From Streptomyces sp. NRRL F-5123 (GTDB lineage Bacteria; Actinomycetota; Actinomycetes; Streptomycetales; Streptomycetaceae): 64,000 nucleotides of DNA. A program made the position numbers and the translations under genes. How positions within the stretch are numbered: the first letter of the stretch is position 1; each line of letters begins with the position of its first letter. The DNA lies in assembly GCF_000721495.1 (NCBI RefSeq), contig NZ_JOHY01000050.1, forward strand, positions 1-64,000, given 5' to 3'. The notes under the pieces were generated by a model that worked only from the letters and a program-made list of their open reading frames with translations, ran no database searches and was not told where the DNA came from. Of this stretch, positions 8,735 through 18,634 are shown piece by piece.

Positions 8735-9825
8735 TTCCTTCCGTGGCCACTGCCCTCGACCTGCCCTTCCCCAGTCCCGGGGGGAGCGTCGAGCTGTTCC
8801 TCGACCTCTACACGGGAGACAGCCCCCTCATCCCCGCCGCCGCCTTCATGCTGGCATCCGGCGGACAGCGGTCCTCACCACCGCCGGGGTTGACCCTCCT
8901 GGACGTCCCCGGCAAGTGCCTGGAAGGCAGGGCGTTCGGCGCGTACGTCGAGAGGCTGCGGTCGGCCGTCGCGAGCGCCGTCCGGCAGACGGACGTGCAC
9001 ACGCTCCACCTCCACCATCTGGCTTTCGGCGGCTCCCCCGCGCTTCTCCGGGCGGTGCCCGGAGCCCGCCGGATCGCCCTGGTCCACGGCACGGATCTTC
9101 TCTTCGCCGCGAAGTACCCGGAGCAGCACATCGTCCTCCAGCACTGCGCCGCAGCATCGGACGCGATCGTGGTCCCCACGAAGGCGATGGCCGATCGGCT
9201 GCTCGCACTCGCCCCGGGAACCGCCCGCCGAAAGATCGAACTCATCCCCTGGGGCATACCGGACCACCTCCTGTCCGCGGCAGTCGGCTCCCGCCCGCGC
9301 CGTTCGAGCCACCTGCGGCTGCTCTACGCCGGCCGCCTCACCTCGGAGAAGGGCGTCGAGACGCTTGTCCACTCCCTCGCCTCCGTGCCAGCGGTGGAGC
9401 TGAGCGTCGCGGCACCGCCTTCGCAGTTCCACGCCCTGGCTCCGCTGCTGCACCGCCTGGGCGTGCACGTCCGTTACCTCGGGTGGCTCCGCCGTCCACA
9501 GCTGTGGAAAGCCTTCGCCGACCACGACGTGCTCGTCATGCCGTCGACGACGTTCGAGGCCATGGGTCTGGTCGCCCTCGAAGCCCAGGCCTGCGGGCTG
9601 CCCGTCCTCTACCAGCCCGTTCCCGGCCTCAGCGAAACCCTGGCCTCCAGCGGCATGGCGACCGACTTCACCAGTCCATCAGCTCTCGTACGGGACCTCA
9701 CCCGACTCCGTTCGACGCCCGGCCTTCTCGACGCCCTCCGTACGGCGGGCCGCGCGAACGCCGCCCGTTACCCGCTCAGCGCCACGGCCGCCGCTCTGAC
9801 AAAGCTCGGCGAGCAGCTCGGCTGA
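8731..9825 (+). CDS. GT4-family glycosyltransferase
   Basis: A 364-residue GT-B glycosyltransferase. The N-terminal half has a VHGTDLLFAAKY acceptor-side segment. The C-terminal half has LLYAGRLTSEKGVETLV and the nucleotide-sugar EX7E motif FEAMGLVALE, the hallmark of GT4 retaining enzymes. There is no membrane segment or signal peptide, so it acts on a cytoplasmic acceptor. GTG 8731 overlaps the previous stop and has CAGGAGG at 8717-8723. As the last gene of the coupled operon it probably attaches a sugar to the product of the preceding enzymes. The sugar donor cannot be told. Confidence 0.86.
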   Translation: MIPSVATALDLPFPSPGGSVELFLDLYTGDSPLIPAAAFMLASGGQRSSPPPGLTLLDVPGKCLEGRAFGAYVERLRSAVASAVRQTDVHTLHLHHLAFGGSPALLRAVPGARRIALVHGTDLLFAAKYPEQHIVLQHCAAASDAIVVPTKAMADRLLALAPGTARRKIELIPWGIPDHLLSAAVGSRPRRSSHLRLLYAGRLTSEKGVETLVHSLASVPAVELSVAAPPSQFHALAPLLHRLGVHVRYLGWLRRPQLWKAFADHDVLVMPSTTFEAMGLVALEAQACGLPVLYQPVPGLSETLASSGMATDFTSPSALVRDLTRLRSTPGLLDALRTAGRANAARYPLSATAAALTKLGEQLG

Positions 9826-9908
9826 CCACCGCCGTGGCACCCGACTCCCCCTCCGCGACCTCACTACGCTGGCCGGAGCGCAACCTCCAGCACTCCGACG
9901 GGGAGACC

Positions 9909-10943
9909 ATGACGCTCGACACCGACCGCATCCACCAGCTCCTGGACGACGGCGTACGCGACAAGGTCTACCCCGGAGCCGTCTGGGCGGTCGGCGACGC
10001 GGACGGCACGACGGCCAGCGCAGCGGTCGGCCTCCTCGATCCCGGCGAGCCGGACGAGCCGATGCAGCTGGACACGGTCTTCGATATCGCCAGCCTGACC
10101 AAGATCCTCGCCGTGTGGTCCACCATCGGCACCCTGGTCGAAGCGGGCAAACTGCAACTCGACACCCCGCTCGGCACCTTCTGGCCCGAGGTCAAAGGCC
10201 ACCCGCTCGCCGCGGTCACGGCCCACCACCTGCTGACCCACACCGCTGGCCTCCCCCTGCGCGCCAACCTCCGCAACCTCTACGGCACCGACCCCCAGGA
10301 CATCCGCGACGGTGTCCTCCACGAAGCCCTCCACCGCCCGCCCGGCGAAGCCGTCGAATACACCGACCGCGCCGCCCTCATCCTCGGCTACCTCGCCGAA
10401 CACCTCAGCGGCCAGCCCCTCGACGCCCTCGCCACCGACCGAATCTGGCGCCCGCTCGGCATGACGGAAACCACCTTCGGCCCCCTCACCCCCGAGACGG
10501 TGTCCCGCAGCGCCCCGACCGAACTCGACGACGAAACCGGCCGCCACCTCAAGGGCACCGCCCACGACTTCTCCGCCCGCCTCCTCGGCGGCATCTGCGG
10601 CATCGCCGGCGTCTTCTCCACGGCCCCCGACCTCGCCACCTTCGCCCGCCACATGCTCAACCCCACCCCGGCCGCCTTCGGCCCCACGTGGATCGCGAAC
10701 TCCCTCCGCATCCACACCGGCAACCTGACCCCCGCCCGCGGCCTCTTCTGGCACCCGGCCCCCGGCACCACCCCCGAGGCCGACGACACCTGGGTCCACT
10801 ACGGCTTCACCGGCACGGCACTGTGGATCTCCCCCACCCGCCAGAAGTGGGCCGTCCTCCTCACGAACAAGCTCTTCCACACCCGCGACCGCGCCCCCCT
10901 CACAGACATCCGCGACGGGTTCCGAGGCCTGGCCTTCGTATAG
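9909..10943 (+). CDS. Class C beta-lactamase / DD-peptidase family serine hydrolase
   Basis: A 344-residue serine hydrolase with the catalytic tetrad ASLTK (SxxK) near residue 60, YTD in the YxN position, and GFTGT near the C-terminus in place of the KTG/HTG box. No signal peptide is present, so it is more likely a cytoplasmic esterase or peptidase than a secreted antibiotic-inactivating enzyme. ATG 9909 has GGGAGA just upstream. It is separated from the glycosyltransferase by 83 bp, so it may be a separate unit or the tail of the operon. Codon use is strongly C-ending in its second half. Confidence 0.82.
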   Translation: MTLDTDRIHQLLDDGVRDKVYPGAVWAVGDADGTTASAAVGLLDPGEPDEPMQLDTVFDIASLTKILAVWSTIGTLVEAGKLQLDTPLGTFWPEVKGHPLAAVTAHHLLTHTAGLPLRANLRNLYGTDPQDIRDGVLHEALHRPPGEAVEYTDRAALILGYLAEHLSGQPLDALATDRIWRPLGMTETTFGPLTPETVSRSAPTELDDETGRHLKGTAHDFSARLLGGICGIAGVFSTAPDLATFARHMLNPTPAAFGPTWIANSLRIHTGNLTPARGLFWHPAPGTTPEADDTWVHYGFTGTALWISPTRQKWAVLLTNKLFHTRDRAPLTDIRDGFRGLAFV

Positions 10944-10999
10944 GCACCACAGTGCGCTCAGACGTCGAAGCTCTCGTGAGGAAGAGGACGTGACCGCTT

Positions 11000-11134
11000 T
11001 TAGTCGAAGGCTTTAGCGCACTTGGCGACGGCCGCCTGCCCCTTGGTCTGGTTGGTCCGCACCCAGCTGTGGCCGCTGTCGTCAAAGACATTGAACCCCG
11101 GTGGTGCTTCAACCCGTATATGGCAGTGCGGCAT
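11000..11134 (-). CDS. Possible small protein of 44 residues
   Basis: A short minus-strand frame begins at ATG 11134 (AGGGCAGG four to eleven bases upstream) and ends with TAA at 11000. The predicted peptide has no recognised domain; it includes the stretch NVFDDSGHSWVRTN and ends AKCAKAFD. The second half has high G/C at third positions as real Streptomyces genes do; the first quarter does not. It lies alone between the beta-lactamase-like gene and the decayed end of CRISPR array 2. It could be a genuine small gene or a relic. Confidence 0.4.
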   Translation of the reverse strand: MPHCHIRVEAPPGFNVFDDSGHSWVRTNQTKGQAAVAKCAKAFD

Positions 11135-11570
11135 GCCTGCCCTACACGGTTAAGGCCTACAGGTGCGGCCCCGGTGACCGCATCAGCGCCTCACGCTGAT
11201 GACAGCGCACGCGGCGCCCACCGCCGCAATCCAGACCTGCCACCACGCTGGCTGGCGCCACCACCTCGGGTCACGCCCGTCATCGTCCTCATACACAGGT
11301 GCCTCCCTTGGCCGCCCAACGCCCACGTCGGGCGTGCACTCACTGGTAACGCGTCGGCGGCTGCGGAGTTACTCAACTACTAGTGGGCTCTTTCACGGGT
11401 GCGCTGCTGGCGCTGCCGGTGGGTACAGACCCGCGGGCACGGAGCGCAGTCAAGGGCTGACCACTTCGCGTCTGTGGTGCGTGTTGGCTGATAACCGCAC
11501 GCGGGGACACCAGACGGGGGGACCACCACCGGCAGAGAGACGAAAGGGCGGCAACGCGCCAGGAGCGAGA
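11135..11570. other. Intergenic stretch left of CRISPR array 2
   Basis: No supported gene. The last part contains sequence resembling ever more decayed repeats, consistent with the old end of the array. Confidence 0.45.
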
Positions 11571-14158
11571 GGCCCTCCCCGCCGCGGCGGGGAGCGGCGG
11601 GCCACCCTGTTGCCCCGTCGCCGCTTCTCGGGCACATCCCCGCGGGCACGGGGACCGCTACCGCCAGCCCACCTACCCGTAGTTGGTGGCGGAGTCATCC
11701 CCGCGAGCGCGGGGAGCGAACTATCTCGGGTGAACTAAGCGCCCATTAGTAGGGCTCATCCCCGCGGGCACGGGGAGCAGTCACGGTGAAGTGCAAATGT
11801 ACGCCCTGCCAGGGGTCCATCCCGCGGGCGCGGGGAGCGGTGGGTGCGATCTTGATGGCGCTGGGCGGTACCGGGTCCATCCCCGCGGGCGCGGGGAGCG
11901 GTTCGCGTACACGCGGGCGGTGCGGCCACTGTTGGATCCATCCCCGCGGGCGCGGGGAGCGGATGAACGCCACGACGCCGCCCGTGCGGGGTGTGGGTCC
12001 ATCCGCGCGGGCGCGGGGAGCGGCTACGCAGCTCGCCGCCGGAAACGCTCGCGCCGGGTCCATCCCCGCGGGCGCCGGGAGCGGCCGTGCCGGCGTCGTC
12101 ACGGATGTGCACGTGCGGGTCCATCCCCGCGGGCGCGGGGAGCGGGCCACGGTCACGGCGCGGGCGTGCTTCTCGTCGGGTCCATCCCCGCGGGCGCGGG
12201 GAGCGGGGCGCAGCCGGGGACGGCGCGCCGGGCGCGGCGGGTCCATCCCCGCGGGCGCGGGGAGCGGTCTCCGTCGTCGAGCTGGAGCGTCTGCTTGACG
12301 GGTCCATCCCCGCGGGCGCGGGGAGCGGGACACCGCCCACCTGACGAGCGTGATCCGGCCGGGTCCATCCCCGCGGGCGCGGGGAGCGGCCCTCGACAGC
12401 GCGACGAAGAAGATCAATGCTGGGTCCATCCCCGCGGGCGCGGGGAGCGGTCGTCCAGCTCGCGGACCTCAGATTCCGAGGCGGGTCCATCCCCGCGGGC
12501 GCGGGGAGCGGCCTTTTGAACCGGTGCGCCAGGGTTCGGAGGATGGTCCATCCCCGCGGGCGCGGGGAGCGGAGATTGCTGATCTCCAGGCCGTAGAAGT
12601 GCGCGGGTCTATCCCCGCGGGCGCGGGGAGCGGGTGCCGAACATCGTCGTCAGCTCGCCGCGCGTGGGTCCATCCCCGCGGGCGCGGGGAGCGGCCTTCG
12701 GACCGGCGGGCGCGCGCCTCAGGCCGGGGTCCATCCCCGCGGGCGCGGGGAGCGGTCTTCGCGAGGCCGTACGGCCACCGGGAGGTGGGGTCCATCCCCG
12801 CGGGCGCGGGGAGCGGTTTGCAGAGTTGGCCGTGAGGGCGATCGCCGTGGGTCCATCCCCGCGGGCGCGGGGAGCGGCGGCCCACATTGGCGCCGACAAG
12901 CGCCCAACCGGGTCCATCCCCGCGGGCGCGGGGAGCGGAGCCGACCGAACCGCTTGATGAGCCGGTCGTCGGGTCCATCCCCGCGGGCGCGGGGAGCGGC
13001 TGGCGCCTTGACAGGTTCGGCGTCCCCTGCCGGGTCCATCCCCGCGGGCGCGGGGAGCGGTTCCTCAACGGCAAGTTCAGCCAGGTGGTCATGGGTCCAT
13101 CCCCGCGGGCGCGGGGAGCGGCTCACCGAAGAGATTTACAGCAACAACCCGCGGGGTCCATCCCCGCGGGCGCGGGGAGCGGATTCTTCGGGGTCCCGCA
13201 GTCTAGGGACCGCGGGGTCCATCCCCGCGGGCGCGGGGAGCGGAAGTCGTCCGCGGTCGGCACACCGGCGGCCGCAGGTCCATCCCCGCGGGCGCGGGGA
13301 GCGGTTCTTCCATCGCAGCGGCGCAGGTCTCAGCCCGGGTCCATCCCCGCGGGCGCGGGGAGCGGCCGCGCATGGGTTCGCTCATCCGCGAGCTGATGGG
13401 TCCATCCCCGCGGGCGCGGGGAGCGGGCAACTGCAATAAGGAACCGAGCCTTGGGGCTGGGTCCATCCCCGCGGGCGCGGGGAGCGGCGGTCAGCGTCGC
13501 CCTTGACGGCGGCGATGTAGGGTCCATCCCCGCGGGCGCGGGGAGCGGGGCGCGCCGGATCGTCCAGTCCCCGGGCGGGAGGGTCCATCCCCGCGGGCGC
13601 GGGGAGCGGCGCAACTTCCCGACGAAACGCGAGGCCGAGGCGGGTCCATCCCCGCGGGCGCGGGGAGCGGCCTGCAACCCTGTGACCAGGGACGATGCAG
13701 CCGGGTCCATCCCCGCGGGCGCGGGGAGCGGCACCCCGAGGAACGTCCCCACCTTCTGTAGGAGGGTCCATCCCCGCGGGCGCGGGGAGCGGACCCCCAG
13801 CTTCGCGTACGCGACGAAATCACCGGGTCCATCCCCGCGGGCGCGGGGAGCGGCGGCGATGCCCGCGCTGGCCGGTAGATCCACAGGGTCCATCCCCGCG
13901 GGCGCGGGGAGCGGCTGGGCGCGGTTGGCGGTACCGCGGGCTCGATGGGTCCATCCCCGCGGGCGCGGGGAGCGGTCAGTGCTGTGGCCTTCGGGTGCCT
14001 GCCGGCCGGGTCCATCCCCGCGGGCGCGGGGAGCGGATCGGCATCGACCTCGGCAGCGCCGGCAGCGGGGGTCCATCCCCGCGGGCGCGGGGAGCGGGTA
14101 GCCGATGATGTAGGCGCGGGCGCGGGTGCGGGTCCATCCCCGCGGGCGCGGGGAGCGG
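11571..14158 (-). CRISPR. Type I-E CRISPR array 2 (about 43 repeats, 42 spacers)
   Basis: Repeats are 29 nt with 32-nt spacers, and the period is exactly 61 bp for all repeats from 11873 to 14130 (38 repeats). Their plus-strand end is GAGCGG, not GAGCAG as in arrays 1 and 3. To the left is a graded decay: 11813 (one base missing), 11752, 11691, 11630 and 11571, each less like the consensus. That places the old end at the left and the leader at the right (14159), so transcription is leftward. The array follows cas2 on the same strand with a 432-bp gap. Confidence 0.97.
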
Positions 14159-14590
14159 TCTTCGTGAGCTGCTGTTTTATCAAGGGGCGGCGCTTGTTTC
14201 AGCAAGGATTCGAGAAAAGTACATACACGACAAAAGACCCACCGGCGAGTCCAATCGCCCAGCAAAAAGCTTACGTGGAAGCGTCAAGATTCCTCAGAGA
14301 GCGTCAGAGGCTTTCGCTCAGGCCGATCTTCAGCGCCCGCGCGGCTCGCCTGTTCCGCATTGAGGGCACGACGAGAAGCCCTACGTGCGCGGCAAGGATT
14401 GTGGCGTTCCGAAGGTGGTCAGCGCATGTCCCCCTTCGCGACATCCGCGATCGGGGGCACCTGGGCGGGTGAGCCGTCGAAGTACAACGCCCCTGAGGCA
14501 GCTGCGCGGCTTCGGGCCGTGCCGGCGCAAGTCCTCCATGCAGCGGAAGCACTGGCCCAGACCCCTTACCAGCCGACCTCACCGAGGAAG
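14159..14590 (-). promoter_or_regulatory. Leader of CRISPR array 2 and cas2-array spacer region
   Basis: The flank starts TCTTCGTGAGCTGCTGTTTT and is comparatively A/T-rich to about 14290 (runs such as AGCAAAAAGC). It does not match the TCTGACTG leader of arrays 1 and 3, so array 2 belongs to a second leader/repeat subfamily. The remaining 300 bp up to cas2 show no supported gene. Confidence 0.6.
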
Positions 14591-14947
14591 CTATGGTGCC
14601 CGGTTGCCGAAACGGCGGCGCTTGGACGCCTTGCTCCAGCCTGTGGAGGGGGGCTGGGATTGTGGGGTCGGCCGGTCCATCGGGCGGAGGATGAGGGTGA
14701 GGCCCTCGTGGTCGACAGGGTGCCATTTGTGGTCGTGGGTGCGGAAGGTGTAGCCCTGTTCGGTGTCCGTGGAGTAGGCGAGGAGAGCGCGGCCGTTGCC
14801 CGCGTACTGGCGGACTTCGTCCCACAGGGCGTCCCGGATGCGGGCGGAGGGATTGCCGAGGAAGACGCCGGGCGAGATCTCCAGGAGCCAGCGGGTGAGG
14901 AATCCGCGGAGCCCGACGGGGCAGTGGGTGAGGACGACGACCGTCAC
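14591..14947 (-). CDS. cas2: CRISPR-associated endonuclease Cas2, type I-E
   Basis: A 118-residue Cas2 of the I-E (CasE2/ygbF-like) type, partner of Cas1 in the spacer-integration complex. The N-terminus MTVVVLTHCPVGLRGFLTRW, then ISPGVFLG and ARIRDALW, is typical. The length is slightly above the usual 95-110, because of a basic proline/serine tail after RPMDRP. Its ATG overlaps the cas1 stop (ATGA). It is the last gene of the cas operon. Confidence 0.95.
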   Translation of the reverse strand: MTVVVLTHCPVGLRGFLTRWLLEISPGVFLGNPSARIRDALWDEVRQYAGNGRALLAYSTDTEQGYTFRTHDHKWHPVDHEGLTLILRPMDRPTPQSQPPSTGWSKASKRRRFGNRAP

Positions 14948-15921
14948 CAGATGACGCCCTCGCGCACAAGGGCGTCCTGGCTGGTCGCGTCGTCACCGTA
15001 ATTGCGGCCGGCGGCCAGTTCGGAACCCCGGTCGGACAGCAGCGACACCCGGTCTTCGGTGTCCGGCAGTGCGGGGCCGTACGGCGCGAAGAGGGCTTGG
15101 ATGTCGCGGACGCAACGACCGAGCAGGTTGATGTCGTTGATGCGGTCGCGCAACGCCCTCCGGGTACGGGAGCCGATGTCCTCGGGGCCTTCTGCGGCGA
15201 CCTCGAAGGCGACAGGGATACCGATGTCCGTCTTGTAGAAGTCGGCGACGTCGAGCACGAAGGACAGTTCGTGGCCCGAGTGCACGAAGCCGAGCCCGGG
15301 ACTGCACCCCAGCGCGGCCACCACGGTCTGGGCGATGCCGTACATGCACTGGGCGGCGGCGGTGACGGCCTGGTTGGGGGCGTCGCCGCTGCTGAAGTCA
15401 CCGGGGGTGAAGCGCCGCCCGCGCCACGGAACACCGGTGCGGGCCGACTCCTGCGCGTAGCACCGCTTGACCCGATCGCCTTCCCGGCCGAGCAGTTGGC
15501 GCCGCGTGCAACCGGCGGGATCCTCGTCCGGGAAGCGCAGCCGGTACATGGCCCTGGCGACGTCCAGCCGGGTGCGCTGGTTCGCCCAGGCCACGGCTTG
15601 GGCCTCGACGAGGGCGGAGGACCGGCTCAGCGCCCGCCCACCGGCGTAGAAACGTACGCCCTGCTCGCCGACCCACACCACGACGGCGCCGCTCTCGCCG
15701 AGAACGGCCATGGCCTGGTGGGTGACCCGGGTGCCGGGGCCCAGGAGCAGGGCGCCGATCGTCGCCGAGGGGATGTGGCGGATCCCGTCCGCGTCCTCGG
15801 CGGTGATGGCGTTGGCGTCACGATGCACGTGGCAGCGTTCGAGGTAGACGAAGGACAGCCGGTCACCGACCCGGGTGAGCTGGCGAGGACTGGTCGCCGG
15901 GCGTTTGCTGACTGTGGTCAT
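14944..15921 (-). CDS. cas1: CRISPR-associated endonuclease/integrase Cas1, type I-E
   Basis: A 325-residue Cas1, the catalytic subunit that joins protospacers to the leader-proximal repeat. The beta-rich N-terminal half contains IPSATIGALLLGPGTRVTH. The helical half carries the metal ligands: a glutamate in LLGREGDRVKRCYAQ, and His and Asp in FVHSGHELSFVLDVADFYK. All three expected residues are present, so it should be active. It lies between cas6e (3-bp gap) and cas2 (4-bp overlap). Confidence 0.96.
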   Translation of the reverse strand: MTTVSKRPATSPRQLTRVGDRLSFVYLERCHVHRDANAITAEDADGIRHIPSATIGALLLGPGTRVTHQAMAVLGESGAVVVWVGEQGVRFYAGGRALSRSSALVEAQAVAWANQRTRLDVARAMYRLRFPDEDPAGCTRRQLLGREGDRVKRCYAQESARTGVPWRGRRFTPGDFSSGDAPNQAVTAAAQCMYGIAQTVVAALGCSPGLGFVHSGHELSFVLDVADFYKTDIGIPVAFEVAAEGPEDIGSRTRRALRDRINDINLLGRCVRDIQALFAPYGPALPDTEDRVSLLSDRGSELAAGRNYGDDATSQDALVREGVIW

Positions 15922-15924
15922 CGG

Positions 15925-16629
15925 TCACTCCGCCGGGGCCAGGGTCATGAGCCCGCAGCCGTACGCCTTGGCCTTGCCGAGACCACAGGTGAGAGTGCGC
16001 CGCAGCGCGTCGGGGTCCAGCACGCGCAGGCGACCGTCATAGGTGACCCGCGTCAGCTTCACCTTGTGGACTCGGTCGTCGGACTCGCTCTTCTTGCCGA
16101 AGGCGAGGTCGCCGCGGTTGTGGACGACGATCTCGTGCCAGGGCTCGTCGAGTCCGTCCGGCCGGGGCTCAGGATGGGCCACGACGGCGAAGCCTGCGTC
16201 GGTCTGCCGCTTGAGCAGCCAGTCCAGCTGATGCCGCGGGGTGACGTGCGCGGTGCGCTTGGTCGGCTCGGCCGGATGCCGTCTGATGCTGTGCACGGGG
16301 TTGGCGGTGAGCCGGAAGTTCCAGGTGCCGTCGACCGCGAGGCGGCTGAGGAAGGGAGCGTACGGCTTCGTCTGCCAGCCGCCGGTCGTCGGCCACCCGG
16401 CCTGCTCCACGAGGTGGGTGAGGTCGGGCCGGTCGGGGCTGACGATGTAGAGAAGCACCTCGCTGCGGGACTGCTGGTCCAGACGCCACAGGACGCGTGG
16501 GCCGCCGTTGTGATGGTCCGGAGGCTCGGCGAAGGACGCCATCACCGCGGCGTGCAGGCTCTGGGGCGAGGTGAGCAGACGACGGGCGCCCATGCGGGCG
16601 GTGTTGATGCGGAATCGGGTCAGGAACAT
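15925..16629 (-). CDS. cas6e: CRISPR RNA endonuclease Cas6e (Cse3/CasE)
   Basis: A 234-residue Cas6e, the repeat-RNA nuclease that cuts pre-crRNA 3' of the hairpin and stays bound. It starts MFLTRFRIN, has histidine at residue 26 (SLHAAVM), the position of the catalytic His in characterised Cas6e, and ends with the glycine-rich loop CGLGKAKAYGCGLMTL. It follows cas5e by 2 bp. The repeat it must process has the CCCCGCG-loop-CGCGGGG stem expected for this family. Confidence 0.95.
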   Translation of the reverse strand: MFLTRFRINTARMGARRLLTSPQSLHAAVMASFAEPPDHHNGGPRVLWRLDQQSRSEVLLYIVSPDRPDLTHLVEQAGWPTTGGWQTKPYAPFLSRLAVDGTWNFRLTANPVHSIRRHPAEPTKRTAHVTPRHQLDWLLKRQTDAGFAVVAHPEPRPDGLDEPWHEIVVHNRGDLAFGKKSESDDRVHKVKLTRVTYDGRLRVLDPDALRRTLTCGLGKAKAYGCGLMTLAPAE

Positions 16630-16631
16630 CG

Positions 16632-17375
16632 TCAGTCTTCCAGTGGTCCCATCGGATCGTGTTTCGGTGGCACGAAGGCCCGGCGGGATGTGCCCGGCGA
16701 CTTGCCCTGGGGATTGGGGACGGTGACGGCACGCGAGCGGACAGTGCGCAGGCCGTACCGGCGGTGGCGCGGATCGAAGCTGATCGGTCTGTCCCGCACG
16801 CTTTCACCGGGGCCCTCCCCCGCGGGCAGGTCCGCGATCACTTCGAGTTCGACGCGGTGCTCGTGCTCGCGGCGGCGCTGAACCCAGGTGGACGCCTGCC
16901 AGGGCTCGGTCTCCAGCGCCCGCCACAGACCTCCGGTCCGGTGCACCCGGAGATCGAGCGGGCGGGAGGGCGGGCAGGACCGGCGTCCGAGGAAAGGGAG
17001 GTACACCGGTGACCTGACCGCCGTGTGGAGAGCGTCGATCAGGTCCGCATCGCCTTCCACCGCAGCGACGAACACCGCGTCGGAGAGGTAGAAGCGCTCC
17101 GAGACCGGCATGGACTTGTCCGTGTCGGCGTGGTGGGCAGTCTGGTAGTCGCGGACCCGGGTGCCTGGCTGGTCGAGCCGGACGGCGAAGCGGAGCGCGG
17201 CCAGGTCGGCGACGTCCGCGCTGCGGTCGCGGCCCTGGGCCGCGGCGAGCAGCCCGACCACCCCGCTCTTGGTGGGCGCGCGTTCCGTCGTACGCCGCGC
17301 GAAACGGGACGACGAGCCCCACGACTGGAATGGGCCCGCGAGGCGCAGCGTCATGACACTGGTCACTGCGCTCAC
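16632..17375 (-). CDS. cas5e: Cascade subunit Cas5e (CasD)
   Basis: A 247-residue Cas5e, which binds the 5' handle of the crRNA in Cascade. The N-terminus has LRLAGPFQSWG and then PTKSGVVGLLAAAQG, both family marks. GTG 17375 overlaps the cas7e stop (GTGA). The frame is open further upstream, but that part is antisense to cas7e codons and has no support. Confidence 0.95.
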   Translation of the reverse strand: MSAVTSVMTLRLAGPFQSWGSSSRFARRTTERAPTKSGVVGLLAAAQGRDRSADVADLAALRFAVRLDQPGTRVRDYQTAHHADTDKSMPVSERFYLSDAVFVAAVEGDADLIDALHTAVRSPVYLPFLGRRSCPPSRPLDLRVHRTGGLWRALETEPWQASTWVQRRREHEHRVELEVIADLPAGEGPGESVRDRPISFDPRHRRYGLRTVRSRAVTVPNPQGKSPGTSRRAFVPPKHDPMGPLED

Positions 17376-18634
17376 GCAGGCTGTTCCTCTCCCTGCGGGG
17401 ACGCCCCCTGTGCCGGTACGACTGCCGCGCCGCCGGAGGATGCGTCCTTCTCCAGCCGGTCGGCCACCGCCTTGCCCACCGCGTCCAGCAGACCGTCGAG
17501 GGTGACATCGGTGCCGAGCGCCGCGAGCGGCTCGGTGGCCGCGCCCACGCGCAGCACCCAACTCGGGTCGCCGGAGACGTCATAGGCCTTCTCGATGTCG
17601 GAGACGTGCGCGAGCAGTTGCGCGCAGGCTCCGCGCAGGTGGCCGCCGACAGCCTGGGGGGCGAGGACGGGCTCCTCGAAGGCAGCGACGAAGCTGATGG
17701 GCCGGGCGGATCGGAGGGTGACGAGCACGGCCTCGGGGAGCGTGTGGTTGCCGAACGTGTTGATCTTCCCGGTCGGCATGGACGCCACGAACCCCTGGAG
17801 AAAGGCGCGCACCGCCCTGCGTACGGGCTCGGTCAGCGGCTCGTCCTCGCGCAGGCCGACGCCGAGGTTGTCCCGCAGCCGGTCCACGTCGAGCGCGGCG
17901 TAGCGGTAGAGGGTGGCGGAGTTGAAGTCGACCGTGCCGATCATGCCGGCGCCGGATTCCTCGTCCCTCTCGTTCTGGTCGTCCACGGCTGTGTAGTAGT
18001 CGGATTCGTTCTCGACCTGGTGGACGCTGATCGCGTGCGCGACCTGGGCGGCCGCGTCCACGTTGATGTCGGTGGAGTCGGCGACCATGCGGCCGAACAG
18101 CGCGATGTCCACCGAGTGCCGGGTGTCGGCGATCGTCCGGGCCCGGTCCTTGTTCTCCTTGACCTTCAGGTACGCCTTGATGTCGTCGGCACCCTCGACC
18201 GCGAGGCGCGCCAGGCCGTCGAGCTGGCGGGAGCTGAGGAACATCAGGTACGAGGACTCCGGGGGCGGCTCCGGCTCGCCCTTCTTCTTCGCGCTCTCCG
18301 CCTTCCTGCGCGGCACCTCGATCTTCGAGCCGGTTGCCGTGTAGAGCGTTTCGGCGGCCAGTGCCAGAGCGGCGGCTCCCTCCAGCGACGGCTCCTCCGC
18401 CGTGATCCGTTCGGCGAGCAGCTCCGCCACCCGCCGGGTACGGACGCCGAGTTCGGACGGATCCAGCAGGTCCTGGAAAGCCCGGCGGGTGGCCCGCTTC
18501 CACGCCTGGCTGGAGACCCGGGCGCGGCGCACACCGCCGTACACCGCCGTCTTCGGGGTCCCGGTGTCGTCTCGGTTGAGATTGCTCGGCGGCACGGTCT
18601 GCAGCACGTGGACGTCGATGATGGTGCGGCTCAC
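17372..18634 (-). CDS. cas7e: Cascade backbone subunit Cas7e (Cse4/CasC)
   Basis: A 420-residue Cas7e, present in several copies per Cascade and forming the crRNA-binding backbone. The start IDVHVLQTVPPSNLNRDDTG and the RARVSSQAWKRATR segment are strongly conserved in the family. Length is slightly longer than E. coli CasC (about 360), with an added lysine-rich insertion near residue 110 and an alanine/glutamine tail. GTG 18634 overlaps the cse2 stop. Confidence 0.96.
   Translation of the reverse strand: MSRTIIDVHVLQTVPPSNLNRDDTGTPKTAVYGGVRRARVSSQAWKRATRRAFQDLLDPSELGVRTRRVAELLAERITAEEPSLEGAAALALAAETLYTATGSKIEVPRRKAESAKKKGEPEPPPESSYLMFLSSRQLDGLARLAVEGADDIKAYLKVKENKDRARTIADTRHSVDIALFGRMVADSTDINVDAAAQVAHAISVHQVENESDYYTAVDDQNERDEESGAGMIGTVDFNSATLYRYAALDVDRLRDNLGVGLREDEPLTEPVRRAVRAFLQGFVASMPTGKINTFGNHTLPEAVLVTLRSARPISFVAAFEEPVLAPQAVGGHLRGACAQLLAHVSDIEKAYDVSGDPSWVLRVGAATEPLAALGTDVTLDGLLDAVGKAVADRLEKDASSGGAAVVPAQGASPQGEEQPA

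Noticed and set aside
11746-14265. Apparent repeat proteins over array 2
   Set aside because: Artefact of translating CRISPR repeats; no ribosome sites and decay toward the old end matches an array.
15097-16881. 594-residue plus-strand frame opposite cas1, cas6e and cas5e
   Set aside because: A GC-bias shadow; the minus-strand genes have clear family motifs.
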